DNA of 63,806 nt, taken from NCBI RefSeq assembly GCF_900184735.1, contig NZ_LT855391.1, positions 1 through 63,806 on the forward strand, given 5' to 3'. This DNA is from Paucisalibacillus globulus (GTDB lineage: Bacteria; Bacillota; Bacilli; Bacillales; Amphibacillaceae). The notes under the pieces are model-generated. The model was not told where the DNA came from, did not search any database, and was given only the letters and a program-made list of their open reading frames with translations. Made by a program: the position numbers and the translations under genes. This document shows positions 1-7,672 of this stretch, piece after piece. Numbering within the stretch: position 1 is the first letter of the stretch; every line of letters begins with the position of its first letter.

Positions 1-13
1 ACTCTCCAAAAAA
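1..13 (-). rRNA. 16S rRNA, extreme 5' end only
   Basis: Read on the minus strand, the window ends in TTTTTTGGAGAGT, the first bases of a Bacillaceae 16S rRNA, which normally continues with TTGATCCTGGCTCAG. Only about 13 bases are inside the window; the gene continues beyond base 1. Two promoter-like sequences and a boxA-like leader lie just upstream, which supports the call. Confidence 0.72.
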
Positions 14-101
14 GTTTGTGTTTCTTAGCACTAAAAGCACGCTAGCTTTTAGAATTTCTTTTTAATAGAAAAAACAGGGTTGTTTTTTCTTACATACTGG
101 T

Positions 102-128
102 TGTTTTGTTCAGTTTTCAAGGAGCAAT
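102..128 (-). promoter_or_regulatory. rrn leader boxA-like antitermination site
   Basis: On the minus strand this stretch contains GCTCCTTGAAAACTGAAC, close to the conserved CTTTGAAAACT leader element before Bacillus 16S genes that recruits NusB/S10 antitermination factors. It sits between the rrn promoters and the 16S 5' end, the expected place. Confidence 0.6.
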
Positions 129-161
129 CAATTTCGTTTGTCGTTTTTAGCGACAAGATAT

Positions 162-190
162 AATTTATCATGTTTGTCATCTAATGTCAA
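162..190 (-). promoter_or_regulatory. rrn P2 sigma-A promoter
   Basis: Minus strand: -35 TTGACA (bases 190-185), a 17-base spacer, then -10 TAAATT (167-162). This promoter is proximal to the 16S gene that leaves the window at base 1. A tandem P1/P2 arrangement is usual for Bacillus rRNA operons. Confidence 0.7.
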
Positions 191-249
191 TAACTTTTTT
201 TAAAGTTTTTATGTTGTTTGACAAAACTACTTACCTGACAACAAAAATT

Positions 250-278
250 AATATACCATAGCTATGAAATAAAATCAA
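250..278 (-). promoter_or_regulatory. rrn P1 sigma-A promoter
   Basis: Minus strand: -35 TTGATT (278-273), 17-base spacer, -10 TATATT (255-250). It is the upstream member of the tandem promoter pair that drives the leftward rRNA operon. Confidence 0.6.
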
Positions 279-343
279 CGGTCTTTCTTAAAAAAAGTCT
301 CTTCAGAAATTTTGTTCAATATGTATATCAAGGTTATTATATT

Positions 344-565
344 CTACTCGTTTTGTGTCTTCCTGGGTATATAACGCATGCACTCTTTTTCGTTTGCTAC
401 CCTTCTCAATAGTTGAAACAGAATTTTATACCGTTCTTTCATTGCACTCTTGACCATATTATCAATTCTACTATCGTCTAAATCAAAGATTATCTCATCT
501 AGCTCTCTCTTTATCAAATACTCAAGTTCCTTCTGTTCTGTATGATTAATCATTAATCCTAACAC
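344..565 (-). CDS. small conserved-looking hypothetical protein (73 aa)
   Basis: I do not recognise a named family. The product is short, highly charged and predicted soluble, with an acidic N-terminal half (ELDEIIFDLDD) and a basic C-terminal half; helices seem likely. I chose the GTG at 565 because a GAGGTG Shine-Dalgarno lies about five bases upstream; an ATG closer to the gene reads only two codons before a stop. The next in-frame ATG is four codons downstream. The gene is co-oriented with and just upstream of the rrn promoters, with no obvious partner. That it is translated is inferred from the ribosome binding site and coherent composition. Confidence 0.6.
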   Translation of the reverse strand: MLGLMINHTEQKELEYLIKRELDEIIFDLDDSRIDNMVKSAMKERYKILFQLLRRVANEKECMRYIPRKTQNE

Positions 566-670
566 ATTATCACCTCGTCAATTTTCGGCACTAACTTACA
601 AATTGGCTTCGCTATTACATATACATTCGAAATTTTTGTCGAAGTTTGGGGGTTTAAATTTAGGTAAACT

Positions 671-736
671 GGTTGCAAGACCCCCACTACAAAATTCAAG
701 GTGTCTACCCTGAATTAAAAGCGGGGGTCCTAAACC
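671..736. repeat. nested hairpin element between the small hypothetical gene and pdaB
   Basis: An outer stem pairs GACCCCC (679-685) with GGGGGTC (723-729), extended by GGTT (671-674) against AACC (733-736). Inside it AATTCAAGG (693-701) pairs with CCCTGAATT (708-716), leaving a six-base loop. This compact two-stem structure stands alone in a non-coding gap (566-963). It resembles palindromic ends of small transposable elements or a structured RNA, but I see no transposase and cannot assign it. Confidence 0.5.
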
Positions 737-902
737 AACTATAAAAATTAATATTTATAAGGACTATAATTCAGTATGAAACTCTAGTCTAAAGATAAAC
801 GAATACTTGAATGAATGTAGTTCCCTTTATATCGTGTACAATTTTAACTAATTTATTCAACTGTTTTTCCTACTTTCAACAAAATCAGTTTATAGCTTGT
901 TC

Positions 903-928
903 ATATTTTTAAATTCTGTTCATAAAAT
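903..928 (+). promoter_or_regulatory. possible sporulation sigma promoter for pdaB
   Basis: ATA (903-905) and CATAAAAT (921-928) are spaced 15 bases apart, loosely matching a mother-cell sigma-E type promoter (ATA...CATAnnnT). pdaB homologues are expressed during sporulation. The match is partial, so this is only a candidate. Confidence 0.3.
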
Positions 929-963
929 GTATGGAAAGCTTGTTTCATTTGGAGGTGTTATGA

Positions 964-1722
964 TTGAGTCATTTTTATGTTATGCGTTTTAGTAAGATGA
1001 AAAGATGGGCTCTTATTGTTGTGTTAGCCTTTTTCACCGCTGGTTTTCTATGGTTTGAGAGTAATGGTTCATTATCCGTATTTTCAAAAGAAAGTCCTGT
1101 TGCCTTAACGAAGGGTAGCTCAGATGAACCCAATATTGCACTTACATTTAATATCAGCTGGGGAGAGAAAAAAGTACACGACATCTTAAAACAACTTGAA
1201 CAACATCAAGTTCAAGCTACTTTCTTTGTGAGTGGAGAATGGGCTGAAAAGCATCCTGATATACTTAAGAAGATCTCAGAAGGAAAGCATGAAGTAGGTA
1301 TGTTAGGGTACCGGTATAAGAGTTACCTTGATCAGGAAATAGATCAAGTAAGAAAAGATTTACGGTATGCTAAAGAGATTTTTGGAAAGCTGGGTTATAA
1401 GGACATGGAACTAGTACGTGCACCGCATGGTCATTTTAACGATGAGATTATAAAGCTCGCTGAAGATATGGGCCATAAAGTAATTCATTGGAACATTAAT
1501 CCAAATGATTGGCAAAACCCAGGCACTCAGAAAATAGTTGACCATGTTATGTCCGAGACCAATAATGGTGACATCATCTTATTACATGCTTCTGATTCGG
1601 TTAAACAAACGGCAGAATCACTAAAAACAATCCTGCCAGGTTTAAAGAATAAAGGATATAAGTTTGTAACAGTGTCCGAAATGATTAATCAAGCCCATGC
1701 AGAAACAAAAATAGTGGAGTAA
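964..1722 (+). CDS. pdaB: PdaB, sporulation polysaccharide deacetylase-family protein
   Basis: This 252-residue protein has an N-terminal membrane anchor (about residues 14-33) and a NodB/CE4-like domain (about 55-240). PdaB homologues are needed late in sporulation for spore cortex integrity. The first deacetylase motif reads TFNISWGE (61-68), with Asn where canonical CE4 enzymes have Asp; the usual second-motif His pair is also absent (GMLGYRYKSY), so classical deacetylase activity is doubtful. The TTG at 964 is chosen because GGAGG ends eight bases before it and the product then starts like other PdaB proteins; an ATG at 960 opens only ten codons. The position next to kbaA and an rRNA operon matches B. 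subtilis. Confidence 0.9.
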   Translation: MSHFYVMRFSKMKRWALIVVLAFFTAGFLWFESNGSLSVFSKESPVALTKGSSDEPNIALTFNISWGEKKVHDILKQLEQHQVQATFFVSGEWAEKHPDILKKISEGKHEVGMLGYRYKSYLDQEIDQVRKDLRYAKEIFGKLGYKDMELVRAPHGHFNDEIIKLAEDMGHKVIHWNINPNDWQNPGTQKIVDHVMSETNNGDIILLHASDSVKQTAESLKTILPGLKNKGYKFVTVSEMINQAHAETKIVE

Positions 1723-1729
1723 AAAAAAA

Positions 1730-1764
1730 CCTGATGAACATAGAATATGTCATCAGGTTTTTTT
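1730..1764. terminator. bidirectional terminator between pdaB and kbaA
   Basis: CCTGATGA (1730-1737) pairs with TCATCAGG (1750-1757). A run of A precedes it and a run of T follows it, so it can end both convergent transcripts. Confidence 0.88.
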
Positions 1765-1767
1765 CTG

Positions 1768-2385
1768 TTATTTAGCTTTTTTATCGTTAGAACTATTGTT
1801 CAATCGGTGTAAAACCAATAGTTGATAAGTATTACAAGCAAGTAAGGTAAAAATCATGATAATGGAGAACTCGGAACCTACCAAACCAATTCTAAGGGCT
1901 GGGACCCATTCCACAACTGTAATTGCTACCATGAAGAATAATGCCGGGATAAAGGCATGCTTTTTAGTTTCCTTGGCTTTAATCTTAGCAATTACCCAAC
2001 CATAAATTACAAGTGCTGCTGCCGCTAGAATAAACCAGATTAAGGCAACTTCGCCTTCTGCCCTTTGATACGGGAAGTATATTAGGTCAAAGACCACAAA
2101 TGCTATTAATACGATTTGAACGACTGGCCAAAAAGAGCGGAATATGCTTAATCCTAAACGATGAACATATAAATAAGCAAAAAATCCAGTCTGGCTTACG
2201 GCACTATAAAGCAAACCATGTCCAAAGAAGAAAATCATGACACCAATAAGTCCGACAAAATTAAATGGTTGAAGGTTTTCGGTATAAGCACCACTAACAT
2301 TTACAAAGAAACTAACAATTAAACCTACAAGACCACCTAATGCTAATGTTTTTAAAAACAAGTTTACAACTTTTCGACTATTCAA
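1768..2385 (-). CDS. kbaA: KbaA, KinB-signalling activation membrane protein
   Basis: A 205-residue polytopic membrane protein with about six hydrophobic segments and a short charged C-terminus. In B. subtilis KbaA stimulates the sporulation histidine kinase KinB, which feeds the Spo0A phosphorelay; that role is taken from family knowledge. Length, topology and position between pdaB and gerD all agree. The start is a TTG at 2385, nine bases after AGGAGG. It converges with pdaB on a shared terminator and diverges from gerD. Confidence 0.88.
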   Translation of the reverse strand: MNSRKVVNLFLKTLALGGLVGLIVSFFVNVSGAYTENLQPFNFVGLIGVMIFFFGHGLLYSAVSQTGFFAYLYVHRLGLSIFRSFWPVVQIVLIAFVVFDLIYFPYQRAEGEVALIWFILAAAALVIYGWVIAKIKAKETKKHAFIPALFFMVAITVVEWVPALRIGLVGSEFSIIMIFTLLACNTYQLLVLHRLNNSSNDKKAK

Positions 2386-2483
2386 TTGAATTATCCTCCT
2401 GATTTATGTAAAAACTAATTCGTTCCTTTTACTTACACAATTGGTATTTTAACATGAACCCAATCTTTTTTCCTTTATCAAGC

Positions 2484-2513
2484 GCATATTTTTGTTTTTT
2501 CTCATCCATATTA
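2484..2513 (+). promoter_or_regulatory. possible sigma-G promoter for gerD
   Basis: GCATAT (2484-2489), a 17-base spacer and CATATTA (2507-2513) resemble the forespore sigma-G consensus (TGAATA, CATACTA); the -10 matches well, the -35 poorly. gerD is forespore-expressed in B. subtilis. Confidence 0.4.
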
Positions 2514-2538
2514 ATGATAAGTGGAAGGAGGTTTTCTA

Positions 2539-3183
2539 ATGCTACGTAATTTCTTCTTGCCATTTATTGGTGTAACACTCCTTTTTATTAGTGCTTGCGG
2601 CGGGGAAGCAGCACCAAAGGAAACAGATTATGATGCAACCAAAAAGATGGTTGTTGATATATTACAAACGGAAGATGGAAAAAAGGCGTTAGGGGAAATT
2701 TTAGCGGATGAAAAAATGCAGCAAAAGTTAGTCATTGAATCCGCTACAGTAAAACAGGCGATCGATGAAACACTCACATCTGAAAAAGGCGCTGAAATGT
2801 GGAAGAAGCTATTTGAAGACCCTAAGTTTGTTGAAACATTCTATAAATCCGTAGAAGAAGACCAAAAAAAATTAATGAAAAGTCTAATGAATGATTCGGA
2901 ATACCAAAAACAAATGATGGATCTATTGCAAAATCCAGAAATGGAAGAAGCAACAATACAGACATTAAAAAGCCAACAATTCCGTGCGCACCTGGAAGAA
3001 ACCATACAGCAAACACTAGAATCACCGCTATTTCAAGCAAAAATTCAGGAGATATTATTAAAAGCTGCTGAGGAACAAAGCAAAGGTCAAGGTGGTAGTG
3101 GTGAATCTGGTGGCCAAGGTGGTGGCCAAGGCGGCGGCTCCGGTGGCGGTGGCGAATCCGAAGGTGGCGGCGGTGGTCAATAG
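2539..3183 (+). CDS. gerD: GerD, spore germination lipoprotein
   Basis: This 214-residue lipoprotein has a signal peptide ending in a lipobox (LLFISAC, Cys at about residue 19), an acidic helical body and a C-terminal tail rich in Gly, Ser, Glu and Gln (about 180-214). GerD forms a trimeric scaffold in the spore inner membrane that clusters Ger nutrient receptors into the germinosome. The ATG at 2539 is preferred over an upstream in-frame GTG because GGAGG lies eight bases before it. The gene sits between kbaA and salA as in B. subtilis. The Gly-rich tail is low complexity and makes long spurious ORFs on the other strand. Confidence 0.9.
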   Translation: MLRNFFLPFIGVTLLFISACGGEAAPKETDYDATKKMVVDILQTEDGKKALGEILADEKMQQKLVIESATVKQAIDETLTSEKGAEMWKKLFEDPKFVETFYKSVEEDQKKLMKSLMNDSEYQKQMMDLLQNPEMEEATIQTLKSQQFRAHLEETIQQTLESPLFQAKIQEILLKAAEEQSKGQGGSGESGGQGGGQGGGSGGGGESEGGGGGQ

Positions 3184-3210
3184 TTCCATTAGTTAATGGA
3201 TACAACATAA

Positions 3211-3244
3211 AGGGTCAGGTTCTCTGTAAATAGAACCTGACCCT
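3211..3244. terminator. strong hairpin between gerD and salA
   Basis: AGGGTCAGGTTCT and its perfect complement flank an eight-base loop. It lies between two convergent genes and probably ends both transcripts, but no long T run follows on either side, so it could also be a small palindromic repeat. Confidence 0.65.
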
Positions 3245-3254
3245 AATCATCATT

Positions 3255-4313
3255 TTATTCTTCTATTTGAGCAATAACTTTAGCTGCAATTTTATGATAT
3301 TCTTTTCCATTTGGATGATCTTCTTGGTATACAGAAGGTGCAAACTCATCTTCTTCCTCGTATGGCTGCTGAATTGGTAATTGCCCCAATACTTTTGTCT
3401 TCAATACTTCAGCAAGCTTCCTTCCGCCACCTTGTCCAAAAACATATTCTTTTTCACCAGATTTTGGACTCTTATAATATGCCATGTTCTCCACAACACC
3501 TAAAATCTCATGCTCTGTTTTTAGTGCCATTTGACCTGCCCTTGCCGCTACAAATGCAGCTGTCGGATGAGGTGTTGTTACTATAATTTCCTTACAGGAA
3601 GGTAATAGTTCGTGAACATCCATTGCGATATCACCTGTACCTGGTGGCAAGTCGAGTAATAGGTAATCTAAATCTCCCCATTCCACTTCCTTGAAGAAGC
3701 TATTCAACATTTTCCCAAGCATAGGACCACGCCAGATAATTGGAGAGTTGTCCTCCACAAAGAAGCCCATTGAGATCACTTTTACACCAAAACGTTCGAC
3801 TGGAATAATCTTCTCACCACGAACAATTGGTCTTTCTTCAATCCCCATCATATCTGGAACACTAAAACCGTAAATGTCTGCGTCAATGATACCTACTTTT
3901 TTCCCTAGTCTCATTAGAGATACAGCTAGATTCACTGTAACGGTTGATTTACCTACGCCACCTTTACCACTGGCGATTGCTAAGAAGTGAGGTTGTTTAT
4001 TTCCCCCCATTAAAGCCTTTTCTTTTGCACTTTCAATGGCTGGTTGGTATTTCTTAATTACTTCATCAGGAAGTTGTTCGAAACGAAGCCCTACTGTAAC
4101 AGCACCATTTCGCTTTAAAATTCCGACAAGCTCTTGTTGAAGTTGCATTTGTTCAGCAGTGTTTGTTTTACCAATTGCAATCTTTACGCTGACATGCTTT
4201 TTGTCTTCTTTAATCGTTACTTCCTTAACTCCTTCTGTTTCTTCTAGAGTTCTATGTAAAAAAGGATCTCTTACAGGATTCAGTAATTGTATTACTTCTT
4301 CTTTTGTTAACAT
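3255..4313 (-). CDS. salA: SalA, Mrp/NBP35-family P-loop ATPase
   Basis: A 352-residue protein with an N-terminal MIP18-like (DUF59) domain (about 5-80) and a Mrp-type ATPase domain carrying the deviant Walker A SGKGGVGKST (about 115-124). Mrp proteins are linked to iron-sulphur cluster carriage; in B. subtilis SalA acts as a regulator that represses scoC and so raises exoprotease expression. Which role applies here cannot be read from sequence. Start ATG at 4313 follows AAGGTG. The gene is next to cwlD in the same direction, separated by about 110 bases. Confidence 0.9.
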   Translation of the reverse strand: MLTKEEVIQLLNPVRDPFLHRTLEETEGVKEVTIKEDKKHVSVKIAIGKTNTAEQMQLQQELVGILKRNGAVTVGLRFEQLPDEVIKKYQPAIESAKEKALMGGNKQPHFLAIASGKGGVGKSTVTVNLAVSLMRLGKKVGIIDADIYGFSVPDMMGIEERPIVRGEKIIPVERFGVKVISMGFFVEDNSPIIWRGPMLGKMLNSFFKEVEWGDLDYLLLDLPPGTGDIAMDVHELLPSCKEIIVTTPHPTAAFVAARAGQMALKTEHEILGVVENMAYYKSPKSGEKEYVFGQGGGRKLAEVLKTKVLGQLPIQQPYEEEDEFAPSVYQEDHPNGKEYHKIAAKVIAQIEE

Positions 4314-4423
4314 GTAATCACCTTCCTATTTCAGCCTTGAGAATTTAATTAGTCCAAGGCTAGTATAACATAAATCACCAAAAACCTAAGTGATATGTAT
4401 CATAGAAGGTGGATTTACATTAC

Positions 4424-5149
4424 TTACTGTTCTTCTTCCGCTTCAGGCTCTTGTGTCAAATATCGTAATATTCCTTCGTATATACTTGCTGCCATTTGTC
4501 TTTGATAGGTTTCATCTTTCAACAGTTCCCTTTCCGCCACATTCGAAAGAAATCCAATCTCTACTAACGCACCTGGAATCTCTGCGTTTTTCAGCAAATA
4601 TAAATTATTAACTGCTAGAGCGCTACGATTAGTGTTTTCCAGATTTCTAGTTATTTCTGCCTGAATCATTTTCGCTAAGTGCTTACTTTCTTCTGACTTC
4701 GGATAATAGAAGGTTTGTGCCCCACTCCATATCGTTGATGGAATTGCATTCAAATGGATAGTCAAAAAGAAGTCCGCATTGTTGGAATTAATAAAGTTCA
4801 TTCGATTTTTAATATCTTCCGCTTTTCTTCTGGATAATCCCTTTGTATCTTCTGCAGCTAGATCAGTGTCAGTTTCTCGGGTCAGGTGCACAATGGCACC
4901 GGATTGCTGTAAATAATCTCTTAATTTCTTCGTTACTTCTAATGCAATGTCTTTTTCTAATGTATCGTCCTTACCAACCGCTCCTCCATCTGCCCCACCA
5001 TGCCCTGCATCAAGAACTACCACCTTCCCAGTTAAGGGAAATGGCAACCCTGCTGTTTCCTTTGCAAAGTCGGGTAATGGGAATTTAATTAATACGATAA
5101 GTACTACTAATCCAACCAGCCATAAAGCAAATTTTCCTAATCGATTCAT
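4424..5149 (-). CDS. cwlD: CwlD, N-acetylmuramoyl-L-alanine amidase of spore cortex
   Basis: A 241-residue amidase_3 enzyme with an N-terminal membrane anchor (about 8-22). The zinc-site motifs are visible: DAGHGG (47-52), the Glu of EKDIAL, His in TIHLNA and the catalytic Glu of LVEIGF. With PdaA, CwlD makes the muramic delta-lactam of cortex peptidoglycan recognised by germination lytic enzymes. I start it at ATG 5149, after GGGGCG; a GTG nine codons upstream lacks a site. It lies upstream of salA, matching the B. subtilis order. Confidence 0.92.
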   Translation of the reverse strand: MNRLGKFALWLVGLVVLIVLIKFPLPDFAKETAGLPFPLTGKVVVLDAGHGGADGGAVGKDDTLEKDIALEVTKKLRDYLQQSGAIVHLTRETDTDLAAEDTKGLSRRKAEDIKNRMNFINSNNADFFLTIHLNAIPSTIWSGAQTFYYPKSEESKHLAKMIQAEITRNLENTNRSALAVNNLYLLKNAEIPGALVEIGFLSNVAERELLKDETYQRQMAASIYEGILRYLTQEPEAEEEQ

Positions 5150-5341
5150 ATCTTTCGCCCCTTTATTTATCCTCACATTATTTTATGGGACAAGTAATGG
5201 GTTTATGACTTCTAGTCGCTCTCATCCCCTAAATCACTCTGTATAAAATTAATTAATTAGTTGATAATCTAAACTATAACTACTAAAATGAGAAATGGAT
5301 AAAAGACAATAGCGCTTTTATCTTGCAAAAGGATGTTACAG

Positions 5342-6061
5342 TTGGAAGTATTAGAGGTACAAAAAGAATTATCCAGTTATATTGGAAAAACTTTACGAGA
5401 CTGCTTTGGTCGAGGACCTGAAACAGTCTATGTATCTATACGGAAGCCATTTATTACGGTTTACATAAGAAACTTTATTTCTCCTATGGAAAATGTGCTT
5501 TTGGAATCACAACAAGAGAATATTATTCACAATACACGAGATATTTTAATGCAAAGTATCATTCCCGAACTGAAGGCCTACATGACCGTACTAACCAAAA
5601 TGGAAATAGATGAGTTCTATTATGATTGGGGATTACATAACTATTCTGGAATGTTCATTGCCATTTCAAAAGACAAGTCCACTCTTGATGCATTATCCAA
5701 TGAGGGTTTCACAGGGAAAGAATCCCTACATGAAGAGATAAATAATATTGGACAACAAACTCAAAAGATTCCAGAAGAAGTATTATCCGTGAAAATAAAC
5801 GAACGGACATATGCTATCCTCCGAACTGGTATCATAATTACAATTGAACGAGAATTTATTCGTCTTGGCTATCGTGACATGTTACGTGTAGCCAAAAGAA
5901 GTGTAGAAAAACGACAGCTACATAACAATTTACGATTTGAATCTATATTAGATAGCAAAATTGATGATGTTTTTGTTTCTTGGGATTTTGATCGAGATAA
6001 AAGTATTATTCTATTTATTGTAAACCCCAATCAATCAGGCGGTAATGTACTAGATAAATAA
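5342..6061 (+). CDS. tandem DUF2294-domain protein
   Basis: About 239 residues made of two related halves (about 1-115 and 120-235). Each resembles DUF2294: an N-terminal helix, a GRGPE/GYR-like turn, a strand pair and a helix ending before an acidic segment. The function of DUF2294 is unknown. A TTG at 5342 is favoured because AAAGGA lies seven to eight bases upstream; the ATG at 5333 abuts that site with no spacing. The gene stands divergently from cwlD and is followed by a strong terminator, so it is probably monocistronic. It is not part of the usual B. subtilis order here. Confidence 0.72.
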   Translation: MEVLEVQKELSSYIGKTLRDCFGRGPETVYVSIRKPFITVYIRNFISPMENVLLESQQENIIHNTRDILMQSIIPELKAYMTVLTKMEIDEFYYDWGLHNYSGMFIAISKDKSTLDALSNEGFTGKESLHEEINNIGQQTQKIPEEVLSVKINERTYAILRTGIIITIEREFIRLGYRDMLRVAKRSVEKRQLHNNLRFESILDSKIDDVFVSWDFDRDKSIILFIVNPNQSGGNVLDK

Positions 6062-6071
6062 AGCTAGTCAT

Positions 6072-6119
6072 AAGCCAAAAAGAGGTAAGGCATACACCAC
6101 CTCTTTTTGGCTTTTTTTT
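6072..6119 (+). terminator. Rho-independent terminator after the DUF2294 gene
   Basis: AAGCCAAAAAGAGGT pairs with ACCTCTTTTTGGCTT, followed by eight T residues. It is one of the longest clean terminators in the window. Confidence 0.92.
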
Positions 6120-6153
6120 ATACATAAATAAAGACAACTTAAGGAGAGATCTA

Positions 6154-6384
6154 TTGAAGAAAAAGAACTTTTATGAAGGATTACCAACTGATTTATTAGG
6201 ATGCTTTTACTGCTTTGTAGAAAAAAAGATTCAAAGTAAAGAGCATATTAGTCGAATGTTATTTGAAATGAATCAAATTGAAAAGGTCGCTAGAGACCGA
6301 GGAATTTCTCTATTAGAACTACGTATTATAGGACATTGGTTTATTCAAAAGGAGATTAACTTAACCAAACATGAATTAGATTAG
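6154..6384 (+). CDS. small hypothetical protein (76 aa)
   Basis: A 76-residue, basic, mainly helical protein of unknown function. It starts with TTG at 6154, seven bases after AAGGAGAG, a good ribosome binding site. Two Cys are near the N-terminus (CFYCF). Codon use and a complete reading frame argue for a real gene, but I recognise no family. It follows the DUF2294 gene after a terminator in the same direction and converges with the membrane-fusion gene at 6446, so it would need its own promoter. Confidence 0.6.
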   Translation: MKKKNFYEGLPTDLLGCFYCFVEKKIQSKEHISRMLFEMNQIEKVARDRGISLLELRIIGHWFIQKEINLTKHELD

Positions 6385-6417
6385 AGTGAGTTACTCTCGA
6401 GTATAACTAGAAAAGGA

Positions 6418-6435
6418 GAGTAGTAACAACTACTC
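6418..6435. terminator. short hairpin between convergent genes
   Basis: GAGTAGT (6418-6424) pairs with ACTACTC (6429-6435) across a four-base loop in the 61-base gap between the small hypothetical gene and the convergent membrane-fusion gene. No T run follows, so termination is only plausible. Confidence 0.35.
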
Positions 6436-6445
6436 CCCCACTAGA

Positions 6446-7672
6446 TTATCTCGTAATAATTCCAGTTGTCATATATAATAGCCAATCTTTATATTTACCA
6501 ACATCCAACCACGCTACATCTGTAAACTTAATTGGTGTAATAAATGGCATTCCATTATAGCTTTCATCAACTGACTCTTTTGTCACAACATCACCTAGAG
6601 AAAGTCCGCTGATTATCTCTAGGTCATCCTTCATTTGAATCCCGGTTTGTACAGGAACCTGTTCCATTTTCCCAGTATCACTCATTTTCCAAACATGATG
6701 ATGGGTAACAGAATCTTTATGGACCGTTACCGCATTAATAGACTCATTTACTGTGATACTTAGATTAGCATGGTATCCCGGTAAAATGGAATCTATTTCT
6801 TGTTCTTCCTTAAAACTAACCTCAAATGGATAAATACTCTTTGAATCAATATCTACGTCACGAGGAGTATCATCTATCTCGGAAATCGACCCTTGTAATG
6901 TTTGTTCTCCATTCGCTAACGTAATCTCAACTGATTGTCCAGATTCTACTTCAAATCTAGCTTCCTCATCTATCTCCCCTTCAACTTGAAGTTCTAGATG
7001 TTCGATTCGAATAATGGGATCATTTAATGTAGAGGAAATCTCTTTTATTTTTCCTTCAAAAGGACTCTCCACTGTAATTGTATCGCCATTTTCTTGTAAA
7101 TCATCTAATTGGGATTCGATAGCCCGCTCCTGTTCCTTCTTGGCAGCTAATTCTTGTTCTTTCTGGATAATAAATTGTTCTTTTATCAATTCAGCCTCAG
7201 CCGGTTCCTGTGGTGTCACCACTACCGTTACATTGTCTTCTTCTGTACTCCCAACAACCGGCACAGAGGGACTTGGAATCCGATATGACACCATGTCAGA
7301 AATAGCATCTTCAATGGCATCAATTTCCCCATCAATCTTTTCCAGTTCATAGGATAAGAAGGCCTCTGCCTCTGCATAATCATTTACACGATATTGAAAC
7401 AAGGGATCACCAACCGCTACCGTGCTACCTTCCTCAACAAGAAAACCATCAAAGCTTCCGATACTTTTATCAAAGTATACATAGCTTTCTCCTGAATATG
7501 TAACCACACCATCTGCTTCTACTGTTTCAAACAAATCCGTTTGATACACCTTATCCCAAGTTGGTACAAAGGCTTGTCTTAATACTTTTTCTCCATCATC
7601 AACCCGTACTAATAAACAATTAATCCCGATAAATAATACTAGTGCTAGCCACTTCAATCGTTTTTTACTCAT
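6446..7672 (-). CDS. HlyD/YknX-like membrane-fusion (efflux adaptor) protein
   Basis: A 408-residue protein with one N-terminal membrane segment (about 8-24), a lipoyl/barrel-sandwich half, a Glu/Gln-rich coiled coil (about 150-200), the matching half (VESPFEGKI) and beta-barrel domains. This architecture belongs to adaptor proteins of efflux pumps such as YknX. The ATG at 7672 overlaps the stop codon of the Yip1-like gene (ATGA) and follows AGGTGG; a GTG four codons upstream would sit inside that site. In B. subtilis yknW-yknX are followed by ABC genes yknY-yknZ; here the ABC genes are absent and transcription runs into an intergenic hairpin. Confidence 0.78.
   Translation of the reverse strand: MSKKRLKWLALVLFIGINCLLVRVDDGEKVLRQAFVPTWDKVYQTDLFETVEADGVVTYSGESYVYFDKSIGSFDGFLVEEGSTVAVGDPLFQYRVNDYAEAEAFLSYELEKIDGEIDAIEDAISDMVSYRIPSPSVPVVGSTEEDNVTVVVTPQEPAEAELIKEQFIIQKEQELAAKKEQERAIESQLDDLQENGDTITVESPFEGKIKEISSTLNDPIIRIEHLELQVEGEIDEEARFEVESGQSVEITLANGEQTLQGSISEIDDTPRDVDIDSKSIYPFEVSFKEEQEIDSILPGYHANLSITVNESINAVTVHKDSVTHHHVWKMSDTGKMEQVPVQTGIQMKDDLEIISGLSLGDVVTKESVDESYNGMPFITPIKFTDVAWLDVGKYKDWLLYMTTGIITR

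Noticed and set aside
2822-3208. 128-residue ORF opposite gerD
   Set aside because: Antisense to gerD; the long open frame results from the low-complexity Gly-rich tail.
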